NCBI GenBank assembly: GCA_964017185.1
Contig: OZ024869.1
Location: forward strand, 68,914,315 to 68,978,314
Reading direction: 5' to 3'
DNA from: Rugalucina vietnamica
Taxonomy: Eukaryota; Mollusca; Bivalvia; Lucinida; Lucinidae
DNA: 64,000 bases
Part shown: positions 32,193 through 43,760 of the stretch, piece after piece
Numbering within the stretch: the first letter of the stretch is position 1
Layout of the letters: each line of letters opens with the position of its first letter
Program-made: the position numbers and the translations under genes
The notes under the pieces: model-generated
Databases searched by the model: none
What the model was told of the DNA's origin: nothing
What the model saw: the letters and a program-made list of their open reading frames with translations, nothing else

Positions 32193-33174
32193 TACCAGAT
32201 GAAACTGTAACAATCAGTGTATCCACTTCCAGTTTCAGTTACTGTCCGCCGCAAGTCACATCTACTGTGAGACCTCCAGTGGCTGTTACCCTGTGAATAT
32301 TTGCAAGCAAATTTAGGCTGCAAATAAGAACTGTTATAGCCTTGTAACTTAATTCAATTGTTTCTGTTGATGTTTCAATTTGCTTCACAAAAGGTTCTTA
32401 ATTAGCACTATCTGACAATGCCCTGGGGATTTCATGCCACACAGAAATTGCATTTTAGCATCAATAATGCATTTATTGCATTAGAAAGAGAAAATTCGAA
32501 CCACAACTTGACAGAATGAGCCGAATAAAACCTGAAATCAGTCGAGGAATCTACGTATATGTAGTCTTATCAAAGAAGACATGTCCACTGTGGTACCCTT
32601 CTGGTCAAACATAGCCAATGCCCTTGTTGATCTGAGTCATTTATGAGCATAATAATGGTGATTTTGTCATGATGTTAGAAGCAAATAATGAAGCCATTAA
32701 ATTTTCATTTTCTGCAAGTTTGATGCAGCTTTATGATGCCATCTTCTTTCATGTTTATACAACTGACATTAACAAGCTACATGTATATCATGCAAAAGCA
32801 TGTCTTAGGGAAGTTTCCAGCAATATCAAACATGAACTGAACCTTCAAAAAATACCATATTAGTCTTGAAATTTAAAATCAAACACAGCTAGGAATATCA
32901 CACAGGTTTTGTACTGAATGAAGCACCACAGACTGTTTGATCATATGGACATAATACACATTTTCATAAGGCCACGGCAATCACAGTTTCAATCAAACAA
33001 TGATAAAAGTTTTAATTGTTATCATTATTGATTTCTGATGCCCCTGCAGCTTTGTTTCCTTATAAGGAAAACAACAGAAACAACAATATGAAAAGGAACT
33101 ATTCTTTTCATCGAAATGACTTTTTGTTCAAGAACTCCTTGAGGATCTATCCCAGCTGATCTTTCCTATACAAT
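32193..33174. other. Intronic sequence, nothing recognised
   Basis: No exon, tRNA or repeat family noticed. AT-rich with no long open frame. Confidence 0.3.
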
Positions 33175-33177
33175 TTT

Positions 33178-33416
33178 GAGCTGTGACGCAAGAAAACCGG
33201 TCTTCGGGGTTTCCGACCAGGTCCAACACAAACCAGCCTGTACGGTCACAGAAGATGGCTATGAGATAGAATTTTCTGGTTAAAGAAGAAGACTGGGATT
33301 GTACTATCTGTGTAGCGAAAAGAAAGGCACTGATCATCTGTGCAATTACTACACAGCTGATCTGAACCTTTTTTTTTTGGCATAGGCGAAAATCTGGTTT
33401 TCTCATGACACGTCTC
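33178..33416 (-). mobile_element. GAGCC MITE copy 12
   Basis: 239 bp, reverse orientation. Core arms CTGTGCAAT/ACTACACAG with mismatches; the outer arm is altered (ATCATCTG). Left flank TTTT, right flank ATAT, so the duplication is lost. Ends GAGCTGTGACGCAAGAAAAC and TTTTCTCATGACACGTCTC. Confidence 0.82.
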
Positions 33417-33967
33417 ATATGATTTCTAGTTCCAGTCTTAAAACCCCAGGGTTTTCTAGGAATTATATTGCTACCTGTAGTTCTATTGAAAAATAAACAC
33501 AACATACACAACTAATGATGTCAGTCCCTAAACTTTATGAAGGAATAAACTGGTTGAACTACTGGATTTCTTAACACAAATACAACATACATTTCTGAAA
33601 CCAGTTTTTTTCTTGGATAATTATTGGAAGCCCTACTGTAATTCACACATCAAAGCCGTTTCCATTAACTATCGGAATCTCTTCCATTCCTGCAATCATT
33701 TTCTTACACTTTGATAAAGAAACTAATAAACAGTTCTTTGACCAAGTCAGAATTGATCATTTATTGAGTCACGTCGTTCATGTTGTTTCATGACTCAGTT
33801 TATTTTGTGACAAGAATATAAAGCGTCTCATCAACAGGTCAATAGCTGTCGCAAATAAATTTCACACAAAAGGGCCAAACATGCCAAACAAAAACACGCC
33901 ACAACAAAAATCTTAAGACATTTCATGTATTCAGATCTGAAAAGAGTCAGTGCATGTCATGTCATTT

Positions 33968-34201
33968 GAGCCGCCTCATGGGAAAACCAACAATCTGCAT
34001 AGGCGAAAACAAAGGCGCAGATCAGCTTCGCGGTAACCACGAAGCTGATCAGCGCCTCTGTTTTCGCTACACGGATAGTACAATTCCTCTACTTTCTAGA
34101 TCCAAAATTTCAAGTCTCTAGCCATCTTCTGTGCTTGTACAGGCCGGTTTGTGTCGGACTTGTTCGGAAACCACATTGTTGGTTTTCCCACGAGACGGCT
34201 C
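33968..34201 (+). mobile_element. GAGCC MITE copy 13 (full length)
   Basis: 234 bp, ATTT duplications at 33964-33967 and 34202-34205. Core arms CTTCGCGGT/ACCACGAAG, one mismatch, so a young copy with a single arm change. Confidence 0.92.
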
Positions 34202-34205
34202 ATTT

Positions 34206-35050
34206 TTGTCGTTATTTATGATTCATGTAAGAACCTAGAAGAAAGCAATTGTAGGCAGTGTTACACCTGATTCCAGGTAGACAACTCAAATTCTACAAGA
34301 CTCATTGATCCTCTTCATTTGCCTCCCTTGTTTGCTTCCATCACAGCTGAGGTCAGGTCAGGTATGATTTGCAGTATTCTAGTAATATTGGACAAAACTA
34401 AGTGCATATTTCTGATGCCATTCATTGAAATTACATGTAGCAGAAGAGGAAAAAATTTTCAAGGCCAAATTTTCAAAACAACAGCAACAACAAAAACAAT
34501 AGAAAAAATTTAAATTGACCAAATAACAAAAGCATTCTATTACCTTTCTTCTGATATTAAATTGAAAATATCTAAAATTTAATGAAGCTTAATTTTTCAC
34601 TGTCCACAAAATAACAATAGCAATTCCAAAGCTAAGATTTTCTCGATACAGAATTTCTCAATCTGAAATTAAATGAAGTTACTGTTCCAACAGATTACTT
34701 CAATTAAATGATATTAAAACAATAAAAGTGAATTAAGTACTAATCAAACAAACCCTACCTGAGTTTAATTTTATCCATTGTCAGTATTATCCCATCTTGA
34801 TAAACAATTTACGAGCTGAACAAACAACAAATAAATTGCGATAGAGGAGAAAAAATCGACAAAAATCACCGGCTTATGTTTCTGATCAATGAATCAGTTT
34901 GTCATGAATAAAAACTGTCCAAGACCATGACTCAACTTTATTTACCGTAAATCAAGCAGGAATCTTCATTGAATGGCTCAAGTCACACAATGAAATAAAT
35001 GAAACTGAGCCCAATAGTCACTCAAGGACATATAGCCAACTCTGAGAATA
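34206..35050. other. AT-rich intronic sequence
   Basis: Nothing recognised. The text around 34950-35010 (CAGGAATCTTCATTGAATGG then CTCAAGTCACACAATGAAAT) recurs diverged at 35608-35660, a local duplication. Confidence 0.4.
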
Positions 35051-35056
35051 TATTGT

Positions 35057-35290
35057 GAGCCTCCTCATGGGAAAACCAACAATCTGCATAGGCGAAAACA
35101 AAGGCGCAGATCAGCTTCGCGGTAACCGCGAAGCTGATCAGCGCCTTTGTTTTCGCTACTCGGATAGTACAATTCCTCTTCTACTTAAATCCGAAATTTC
35201 AAGCTTGTAGCTCTTTTCTGTGCTTGTACAGGCCGGTTTGTGTCGGACCTGTTCGGAAACCACATTGTTGGTTTTCCCACGAGGCGGCTC
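35057..35290 (+). mobile_element. GAGCC MITE copy 14 (full length)
   Basis: 234 bp with the standard core CTTCGCGGT/ACCGCGAAG. Flanks are TTGT and TTGA, so the duplication is imperfect and does not fit A-N-N-T: either an exceptional insertion or later mutation. Confidence 0.9.
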
Positions 35291-35442
35291 TTGAATTGAA
35301 ACTTCGCAATGTCTTTTCTACTGATTTTGAGGGATTTGACTGAGATAATCATTACGAAAACTTGCCCATGCAGTGTTCAGAGAATTTTTTCAGCATTAAA
35401 AATTGAAAATTTCAATGGAAAAAATTTGATATTTTCAATAAT

Positions 35443-35592
35443 TTTGCTCAAAACGTTGATTGTGCCGAGGTGGTTCTAACGAGTACCCACAATCTATTTT
35501 GGAACAAAAAAAAAAGAAAAATAGTTATACCCCTGCATACCCCCGTTTTACTAATAAAAGTGGGGTTTAAGGGGGTATACATTTCACGGACA
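35443..35592 (-). repeat. GATTGTGGGTAC hairpin repeat, copy 1
   Basis: CAAAACGTTGATTGTGCC and GTACCCACAATCTATTTTGG form a stem. A second stem follows: GTATACCCC then CCCCC facing AAGGGGGTATAC. Same arrangement (opposite orientation) at about 63100-63245 and 63815-63960. Probably a small fold-back element of unknown class. Confidence 0.65.
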
Positions 35593-35910
35593 TGTTATCA
35601 TGATGTCAAGCAGAATTTTCATTGAATGGCTCAATTAACACAATGAAATAAATGAAACTGAACACAAGACTGTTATTAAAGGTTAGCCACTCACCGACAT
35701 CGAGCCAATTCTCGAGAATATTGTCCACAATGTCTTTCAATTAATTTTGAGGGATCTGCTCAGATCATCCACACACCATTATACATGCAAAGATACTGAA
35801 CAACATGCATCATTCTAATTGTCTGGTCCATCATGTCCAAATATGCAATACCTCCTCTAAAACAATGCAACCACAATGTTTGCTTATATTATTTATATAT
35901 CAGATGTATT

Positions 35911-35933
35911 TAAAAAAAAAAAAAAAAAAAAAA
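35911..35933 (+). repeat. Poly-A tract (about 23 A)
   Basis: Uninterrupted A run. No retrotransposon body recognised upstream on the plus strand, so its origin is unclear. Confidence 0.8.
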
Positions 35934-36437
35934 ACCCTTAAAAGACAATGATATGAAAGTAAAATCTAGGATATAATCCAAAACAATATTATGTAATGAT
36001 AATAAAACCATTTTATTAACTTGTGAATATAATAATACAATGACACCACTCACATAAGCAGGAAGATGAAATACTTCAAATAGATTAAAAATAAATAGAA
36101 TATCAGATATCCAGATGTAAATTTCTTGCCCCTTTCCTTTTTTTCTCACGCAACCATGGTATCCATGACAACCATGGTAGGGATCATAAGCCTATGTACC
36201 CTAGAGGCACCAATGCACTCGCACAGTCTATTAGGGATATAACCATGTTGCACTAAGGTCTATAACAGTCTGACCCCGGCAGTTGGTGTCATAGTACAGA
36301 ATGACCAGGAACGTAATGTCAATAGAAGAATTCTTTGCAAGTGGTTGGGGCAGGGCCAACCTAGTCACAGTCCAATGATTGACATGTTTCTACATTCTGT
36401 CAATGTCTGCTACAGGTAAACATAAAACTGGACATTT

Positions 36438-36665
36438 GAGCCGCCTCGTGGGAAAACCAACAATGTGGTTTCCGACCAGGTCCGACACAAACCGGCCTGT
36501 ACAAGCACAGAAAAGAGCTAGAAGCTTGAAATTTCGGATTTAAGTAGAAGAGGAACTGTACTATCGGAGTAGCGAAAACAAAGGCGCTGATCAGCTTCGC
36601 GGTTACCGCGAAGCTGATATTTGTTTTCGCCTATGCAGATTGTTGGTTTTCCCATGGGGCGGCTC
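36438..36665 (-). mobile_element. GAGCC MITE copy 15
   Basis: 228 bp; ATTT on both sides (36434-36437 and from 36666). Core arms CTTCGCGGT/ACCGCGAAG, but six bases of the outer arm are missing (GCTGATATTTGTTTTCGCC), accounting for the short length. Confidence 0.9.
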
Positions 36666-36669
36666 ATTT

Positions 36670-38172
36670 TATAAGCAGGTTTGTGCCCATTGCACAATAA
36701 TATGAATCATAATAGCATTCACTATTGTCCAAGACTTGAACCTGACAACACCTGTTTTTATGAATGGCGAAGTGGAAAGGGTTTGTTTTTTTTTTGTTCA
36801 CTTGGTTGTTTCCTTGGTGCATACAAATATCCCGCCTTTTTAGGCATCTTTGTTTGGCTCAAACTCGAATGAATCTAACTTCCCAATGTCCCGTTTCATT
36901 TACGAAAACTGCATGTGCTGTAATACCTGTATGATAATGTGATACACCATACAGAAGCATGGACGCTAAAGTCACTCACCGGGCTGCAATGTAATTCAAC
37001 GCAAAATTGGGGATGAAATCGGAAACATATTTATTTTTAGGGCTATGCAACTAGATAAGACGTGAGGCTACCTTGATAAAATGCTTTCACGTCTTAACAC
37101 ACAGAATGCAAACGATCTGTAGTTTGCTGGATTGAAAACTTTCTTCCTATTTCACAACGGACCAACTCATTTTGCTACATACTATATAACATAACTGTCG
37201 TGGTTTGTTATGTCCACAGGCATTCATAGTTGTGTCCATAGACATATAATATTTCACAAAAAATGTGTGAACTGAAGGTGAGCACGCATTGAGATTCTGC
37301 CTTTTAGTTACTCCAATTTTTTGAGTTCGCATTCTTTTTTTTTTCATCGGATATTGTCACAATTCAGCCAGATAACATAAACATAAATATAAAAAGAAAA
37401 TGACCAATGAAAACGTAAAATAAAAATGTGAATGATAATAATTGAATTGCGAAGTCTCATTTAATGGGACTACCTTTTAGTGAATCATTATGTTTATGGA
37501 CAGAACACCTGTGGTTATGTCCCACCCACTTTATCGCAATCACAACACACAACCTTTTCTACTTTCTGCAGTGAATGCCATTGCAAAGTTTCAAACTATG
37601 TCAAACATTTTGCTCAAAGACATTGATCCGCATGACGTCATAGGTCATTCGTACGAGGTGAATTACTCGGTGTTTATCGCTGTGACCTTACTGAATTTAA
37701 AGCAGAAAATATGAAAACAAAATTAAAATATTAATAAAAAACTTGCATGTATTTTTTGCTCTTCATTATTTCTTCAACTCAAGGTATGAACCCCGTTATA
37801 TTTTGGGCATATGATTTTATAAGCGTCTAAAAATGAATAAATCACAACGATATTGACCGAGTTATACCCTCGACCACATGAGCGAAGAGGCGGGTAAAGG
37901 TGCAGTTCCGGTAGCCAATATTGATTTTTTCTCACGAAAGAGTAGCTTGCAGACCGGGTCTATAACACTGTGCCAGTGGGCTCAGATCCTAGTATTGTAA
38001 ACCTCTAGGCCACCAAGCTCCCCGCATCCCGGTTGCAACTTAAATGCCTCTTTAATGACAAGGTTTGGATTTGGAAAGCATTTTTGTTTAACGAAAGAAA
38101 TATCTCAGCTATTTACACAAAGTTCTGTTCAAAAGCCTGAAAAGGTCTACACATAAGAAATTGTTGTAAACA
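36670..38172. other. Intronic sequence, no gene recognised
   Basis: A weak SINE-B-like patch lies near 37960-38045 (ACCTCTAGGCCACCAAGCTC). Otherwise there is no repeat or exon I can support. Confidence 0.35.
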
Positions 38173-39136
38173 AAGAAACCAACAAAAACTATCACTCAAA
38201 ATGTAAACCCAGATCAGCTATTCATTACCTGCAGTTTCTATTCAGGTCAAAACGCCAAGATCCTGTAGACAAAACATCCATTTACCAGTCGCCATAAACA
38301 AAGTTTCTTAATTGGCAAACAGGAAATGTCTAAATTGTCACACAATACAGGGTTCAGTCAACACACTTTTGTGTATTCCACTACACACTGAGGTACAGGA
38401 TATTGCCAAAAGTTATTTCCTGTAGAAATCTTTTTTGTTGGTTGAGAAACTGTGTTGAATGGCACTCAGCAGAGAATAAAAATGAAAATAATTGTTATAG
38501 GACACTATTTTGTCAGATGCCAGATTAATGTACAATTACAGTTATGTGGTTTAACATCCCAGTCAACAAGTTTTCAATAGAATCACTATACCCAAAGACC
38601 CTATATCAAATATATGTCATATATGGTCCTATACCTTTAGAGATACAGAAAGTCAAGAAACCAACAAAAACTATCACTCAAAATGTAAACCCAGATCAGC
38701 TATTCATTACCTGCAGTTTCTATTCAGGTCAAAACGCCAAGATCCTGTAGACAAAACATCCATTTACCAGTCGCCATAAACAAAGTTTCTTAATTGGCAA
38801 ACAGGAAATGTCTAAATTGTCACACAATACAGGGTTCAGTCAACACACTTTTGTGTATTCCACTACACACTGAGGTACAGGATATTGCCAAAAGTTATTT
38901 CCTGTAGAAATCTTTTTTGTTGGTTGAGAAACTGTGTTGAATGGCACTCAGCAGAGAATAAAAATGAAAATAATTGTTATAGGACACTATTTTGTCAGAT
39001 GCCAGATTAATGTACAATTACAGTTATGTGGTTTAACATCCCAGTCAACAAGTTTTCAATAGAATCACTATACCCAAAGACCCTATATCAAATATATGTC
39101 ATATATGGTCCTATACCTTTAGAGATACAGAAAGTC
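38173..39136 (+). repeat. Exact tandem duplication, 2 x 482 bp
   Basis: 38173-38654 and 38655-39136 appear identical base for base on reading: both run AAGAAACCAACAAAAAC to AGATACAGAAAGTC. The repeated unit includes a piece of the dispersed GTGGTTTAACATCCCAGTCA repeat. Either a very recent duplication or an assembly duplication. Confidence 0.9.
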
Positions 39137-39139
39137 GAA

Positions 39140-39215
39140 TGGAGTCACCATTTCTCCTAGGTGTTAACTGGTACTATGGTGAACAAAGTTAATGTGTCTT
39201 GCCCAAAAACACAAC
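39140..39215 (-). mobile_element. SINE-B-like fragment
   Basis: AGGTGTTAACTGGTACTATG and AATGTGTCTTGCCCAAAAAC match the minus-strand body of SINE-B (compare 59680-59720). Short and diverged. Confidence 0.4.
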
Positions 39216-39234
39216 AGGTAAGTTTGTTTGTTTG

Positions 39235-39565
39235 AAATGATGCTTAACGTCCCAGTCAACAGCTATGGTCATGTCGGGATGTTGAATCCACTTTACGAGA
39301 CTTTTACCCTAAAATAAGATGTCATGACATCCAAAAAGTGCTTCAAATATAACCACCCAACTAAACCATTAAGGCTTATAAGTATGGATAGTTTGACTTG
39401 AACTACTTTTCCTGGGCAAGCTCAGACCTGAGCGCCAGTGAGCAGTTGACAAGTGCATCAGATGTTCAGTCAGTAGTGTAGAAGCATTGCCTGGAGGCAC
39501 AAGCAGCCCATCTATTTCTTTAGGCCCTAATGGGCAGGGGCCCACAACTGGTAAGGACGCTGGTG
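39235..39565 (+). repeat. Dispersed CAGTCAACAGCTATGGTC repeat
   Basis: Shares CTTAACGTCCCAGTCAACAG then CTATGGTCATGTCGGGATG, ATGTCATGACATCC, CTTTTCCTGGGCAAGCTCAG, and AGGCACAAGCAGCCCATCTA with 51285-51670 and, inverted, 58258-58555. About 300 bp. Looks like a SINE body or LINE 3' end, but the head is not identified. Confidence 0.6.
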
Positions 39566-40375
39566 AACTTGAACCTATTTTTTTCTCATATTGTGGTCAA
39601 CCGAAGGGTCATCCAAAATGTCTTCTAAATGACTATAAACAAATTTATATTTACCACTTCTTATGAAATTCCTGGTTAAAATGCATTCTTTGGACTTAAA
39701 ATGCCAAACAATCATCAATCTTCGTCAAGTTTCAGATTGAAATATCTTGGATAATGCAGAGAACCTGATGTGTATAATGCCTTTATGGCATGCTTTAAAT
39801 TATGCATATTTTTTGTCAAATGCTACCCTTGTCTGGGGCTCTGCAAATATAACAATCATAAATTTAATTATTTTGTCGTTTGTGAAACATTTTAAATTGG
39901 GACTATGCAATAACAACAACACAACTGCTTACAACTTTTCATGTCATGTTCCATAGTTTTGGATTGTATCTGTAGATTTTTTTTTCTAATAATATATCAA
40001 GGGAGCAAACTAGAGTTAATTCGAATAAGCAACATTTTTGAGTTACCTCCATTGATAAGCTAGTATACTCATACCTAGACCATTCCATATCTTCAATAAA
40101 ATAGAATGACTATGCAGTGAAGCAGCTAATACTCATACCAAAAAGAAATGACTTGAGGTCACTGAAATCATGTATTTTTTTTCTTCTTCTTCCTTTCTTT
40201 TTTTGCTGACTTAAATAATAAGAATGTTGTCCCTGCACAAAAAGTACTGCCTTTGCTTGTGAAAAATACTGGCACAAACAGGGGCAAACAGGCAAGATTA
40301 ATTCCGCCAATTACAATGCTGTTTTGTCTTGCAAAATTTTTGCTTTGGAAAATGATATGTTGTGAGGTTGGTATG
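39566..40375. other. Intronic sequence, nothing recognised
   Basis: AT-rich with a T/C-rich patch near 40165-40205. No supported exon. Confidence 0.3.
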
Positions 40376-40380
40376 GACCC

Positions 40381-40544
40381 CAGGGGCGTAGCCAGGAAAT
40401 GTGTAATGTTGAAGCCCAACACCTTTTTTCAGTTAAAATTACTTGTTTTTCATAATTTTTCTCAGAAAGACCGGGGGAAATACCATACTTGAAAAAATCA
40501 CGTTGAAGCCCGGGCTTCCAGGCGTCCGCCTGGATACGCCCCTG
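40381..40544. mobile_element. MITE with CAGGGGCGTAGCC ends
   Basis: Inverted ends CAGGGGCGTAGCCAGG and CCTGGATACGCCCCTG, flanked by GACCC (40376-40380, 40545-40549). The GGGGCGTAGCC end is a common animal hAT-like MITE terminus in my knowledge, but hATs make 8-bp duplications and only 5 bp match here. 164 bp, non-coding. Confidence 0.65.
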
Positions 40545-40549
40545 GACCC

Positions 40550-42039
40550 CACACTATGGAGGGGAAGGTGTATCCTGTAAACATGTTAATTCTTTAAGTC
40601 CGAAAGCCTTGTCCTGGTGACACCATTTTCTCTAATGATAATCTAACAAAGTTATTTTTCGTAAGCTTTATTTCTAGGTCGACCTCCCAGAATGTTACTG
40701 ATGGTATTTACAGATCAGCCATTGATAATTGTTAATCATCCATCAATTAGCACACACCTATACCTGTTGTACTTGCTCTAAAAATTAAATAGATAATGCC
40801 ACAGTAAAAATGGCTAAGAGCTTGAAACTTATGATTTAGAATGTACTGTACTATAGATAGTGAAAACAACAGCACTTATATGTATAAAACATTGCAGCTT
40901 TTTTGAGTCTATATTTAGTCATTTGAAAAAAAAGGGGTGGAGGGTATTCATGACTTTATGTCGGTTGACCTTTAACTTGTTATCCAGACATGAGTGCACA
41001 CCCTTATTCTCCAGCAACTTTAGCAATGCAAGTGCGGGTCTCAGAACAGAATTAAATTCATAACGCTCTGAGTCAAAGCCATTTTTTTTTTTCAAATTTT
41101 ACAAGTGTTTGGTCTTGCTAAAATCCTAAAATCTATCAACATGACTGTATCTTCATTATACTGAGTCAATCATTTTCTGATCATCATTTCAGGTGATCAG
41201 TTCATGTAACAAAATTGTAGCACTTAACAGAAAGAATCATTCGGAAGAACAAACTCTGATCATGCAAGCTTGGGAGTTGAACCAAAACTTTCTAGTCACC
41301 TGATGGGGATAAGTTTTGGAGAGTGTCATTGCACCTACTTTTTCTGGAATACGGATTTGCGAATACTGCATTTTCAATGTACAAGACAACCAGCCTCTAG
41401 GTTGGTTGGTTTGGCACCTTTTTACCCAAATACATGTAGATTCATAATTATGTAGGTAAAAGTATGACACCCTGTGAGTCATAGAGATAAGCAGTCTCAG
41501 TAAGAGATGCCAAGTGATTAGCTGCTGCCACTGAGTGTGTGTTTGTTGATGTACCCCATAGGGTTAATCAGCCCTCCCTCAGGTATCTAACTGATAAAAA
41601 CTGTAAGATATCAGAAAAAGAAACATAAGAATCCAGTAAACATACTGTAGAATACCATATTTTCTCTATTTATTTTTCTGCATAGTGTGTTGAGGCACTT
41701 GAACTGCTATTGTAAGCATATTCACTCGGCCACACAGGGGTCTCTAGGTAGCTCAATTTTGAGCAGCCCATTAGAGAGGATAGACAGTTAGCTCTAGCAC
41801 CTTTTTGACATTAAGAATGAACATGTGTAAATGATATGGCCATTAAATCTGTCAGATATAGCACTAGAGATTTTCCGGATGTGGGATTTCAGCAAACAGA
41901 ATCATACATTTAGTGAACACTGTTGCTTGGAATGGTAATAATTGTCAGAAATTTTCAAATTTAAAAGTTAAAATTCATAAAACATAATATGAGTAAATAT
42001 GTTTATATAGCAATTAATTCTATTTTTTTTTTCTCTTTT
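40550..42039. other. Intronic sequence with faint repeat traces
   Basis: Near 40802-40870 (TGGCTAAGAGCTTGAAACTT, then TACTGTACTATAGATAGTGA) there is a highly diverged GAGCC MITE trace. Near 41715-41745 (CACTCGGCCACACAGGGGTC) there is a short inverted match to 44528-44550. No exon. Confidence 0.35.
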
Positions 42040-42044
42040 AATTA

Positions 42045-42273
42045 AGTTTTACGTCCCTTTCAAGATTATTTCAGCTCATATGAGTCGGGCAAGTCAGTAG
42101 ATGGGGCGAAAACGGGAGAACACCGAGAACAACCTCCTGACACACCAGTAAGCAGAACTTGGCTTGTCTCACATGTGGCCAGAGCTGGGCTCGAACCCAC
42201 ACCAGACACAGTGGTGAGATGATCGAGTGATTCAGAAACAGCGCTCTTAACCGCTCGGCCATGGGGGCCGCCA
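42045..42273 (-). mobile_element. SINE-C, derived from a Ser/Leu-type tRNA
   Basis: On the minus strand the head reads ATGGCCGAGCGGTTAAGAGC (an A box of the tRNA-Ser/Leu kind), followed by a variable-arm-like stretch and the B box GGGTTCGAGCC. The body continues to a tail with GGGACGTAAAACTTAATTAA. The A-to-B spacing and TGGCCGAGCGGTTAAG sequence suggest a class II tRNA source, unlike SINE-A and SINE-B. The acceptor stem is not closed, so it is not a working tRNA gene. Confidence 0.75.
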
Positions 42274-42295
42274 TTTAATTCTATTGAGTATCCCC

Positions 42296-42337
42296 CAGGA
42301 GCCTATAATCTCTATAGGGAGAGATTATAGGCTCCTG
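42296..42337. mobile_element. Tiny palindromic insertion (42 bp) with 8-bp duplication
   Basis: A perfect 18-bp stem CAGGAGCCTATAATCTCT and its complement enclose a 6-base loop (ATAGGG). It is flanked exactly by GTATCCCC on both sides (42288-42295, 42338-42345). Nothing but the inverted ends is present. 8-bp duplications are typical of hAT-type transposases. Confidence 0.75.
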
Positions 42338-42387
42338 GTATCCCCATATTTTATTTCCATCACATGCTAAGCCAAATAATCATAAAG

Positions 42388-42419
42388 CAAGTGGCATATA
42401 AGCGCTTATATGCCACTTG
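42388..42419. mobile_element. Tiny palindromic insertion (32 bp) with 8-bp duplication
   Basis: Perfect palindrome with arms CAAGTGGCATATAAGC and GCTTATATGCCACTTG and no loop. It is flanked exactly by TCATAAAG on both sides (42380-42387, 42420-42427). Different sequence from the 42-bp insertion but the same architecture, 50 bp away. Confidence 0.75.
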
Positions 42420-42549
42420 TCATAAAGTTATCACTAAATAGCCACTAGTACTCTTATTACTACAACAAGTTTCCTATTTGATACAAAAAAAAAAAAAAAT
42501 GAATGTCCATTGCACAAGAAATGTTTTAGCCACATGTTTCTATGCATAT

Positions 42550-42775
42550 GAGCCGCCTTGTGAGAAAACCAACAATTTGCTTAGGCGAAAACAAAGACGC
42601 AGATCAGCTTTGCGGTAACTGATCAGCGCCTTTGTTTTCGCTACACGGATAGTACACTTACTCTTCTTCTTAATACGAAATTTTCAACTTCAAGCCTGTT
42701 TCTATTACTGCACAGATCGGTTTGTGTCGGACCTGTTCGGAAACCACCTTGTTAGTTTTTGTACGAGACTGGCTC
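42550..42775 (+). mobile_element. GAGCC MITE copy 16
   Basis: 226 bp, ATAT duplications at 42546-42549 and 42776-42779. The core has lost the inner right arm (CTTTGCGGTAACTGATCAGC), which shortens the copy. Right end TTTTTGTACGAGACTGGCTC has a one-base insertion. Confidence 0.88.
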
Positions 42776-42971
42776 ATATTAATTAAAATGCATACGATTG
42801 CGAGCAAAATTTTAAAATTAATTTTCACAAAATATAAAGCACCCTGTTTTTTCAATCAGGTTTCCTTGTTAATTTATCGTTATTGTTCCATAAAATGACT
42901 TATGTGTGTACTCACAATAATTATTTTATCAATGAAGCATTGGTCTACTATAAGATCGACAGTCTGTGATG

Positions 42972-43085
42972 TTAAAAGGTACAAGTTGGCAAAGATCAGG
43001 AAAAGACGCAATCAGAAAAAGATTCCCACTCCAAAAACCGAGGTGGGAAAAAAACCAAACTAACAATCAGGTACTTATACCATGA
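42972..43085 (-). repeat. Dispersed repeat shared (inverted) with 63243-63350
   Basis: AAAAGGTACAAGTTGGC, GACGCAATCAGAAAAAGATT, CCCACTCCAAAAACCGAGGT and AACAATCAGGTACTTATACC are the reverse complement of the 63.3-kb copy. Family unknown. Confidence 0.7.
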
Positions 43086-43099
43086 AACATATCGTAAGC

Positions 43100-43760
43100 C
43101 GAATGAGCAGCTATTTTCCCAATAGGTGGCCACTCAGTTACCTTAACTTAATTAAAAATATGAAAACATACATAAGGCGCCAACAGCACAAAAAAAAATT
43201 AAACACCAAGACACAAAACAAAAAAGAACCACCACAGAAGTATCGCCTTGGAACGATCAGTAACACAAAGTTACTGGCGGACTTAAACCGATTTTACAGG
43301 ATCCTAACCTCGCCCTCTGCTGTGGTTCATTTATACACAGATATATTAAGAAATAAGGTAAATCATGATACGAACATATATAATAATTTATAATATAGGT
43401 ACCAACATGTAACATGTAAAACGGAAAACAGGGTGAGCAGCTATTGAAGTAAGGTGGTCACAGTGCTAGCTTGGACAGAAAAAAGTAAAATGCAGAGGGC
43501 TAAGTGAACAGCGAAATTAAATTCTGGTGGCCACAAAGTCATGCAATATGAAACTCATAATAAGAATGAATTGGATAAATGTGAATCACAACAGCAGTAC
43601 CGCCTTGGAACGGTCAGTTATAAATAATTGGGGTGGGGGGGGGGCTTAAACCGTTTTTACAGGATCCTAACCTCACCCTCAGCTTCTGCAGTGGTTCATA
43701 ACATTTAGTTAGTTCTTCGGTCCTCGTGATGAATCTCTAACTAGTCAAAAATCATCAAGA
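43100..43760 (+). repeat. Diverged tandem duplication (period about 358 bp)
   Basis: GAGCAGCTATT, CGCCTTGGAACGATCAGT, TACAGGATCCTAACCTCGCC and GTGGTTCAT occur at about 43107/43435, 43244/43602, 43296/43657 and so on. The second unit has a G11 run near 43635. No coding signature found in either unit. Confidence 0.65.

Noticed and set aside
41237-41482. 81-codon minus-strand frame as an internal exon of the KLHL-like gene
   Set aside because: No consensus acceptor/donor pair at suitable phase, no similarity to BTB-Kelch N-terminal regions, and an equally open frame on the opposite strand.
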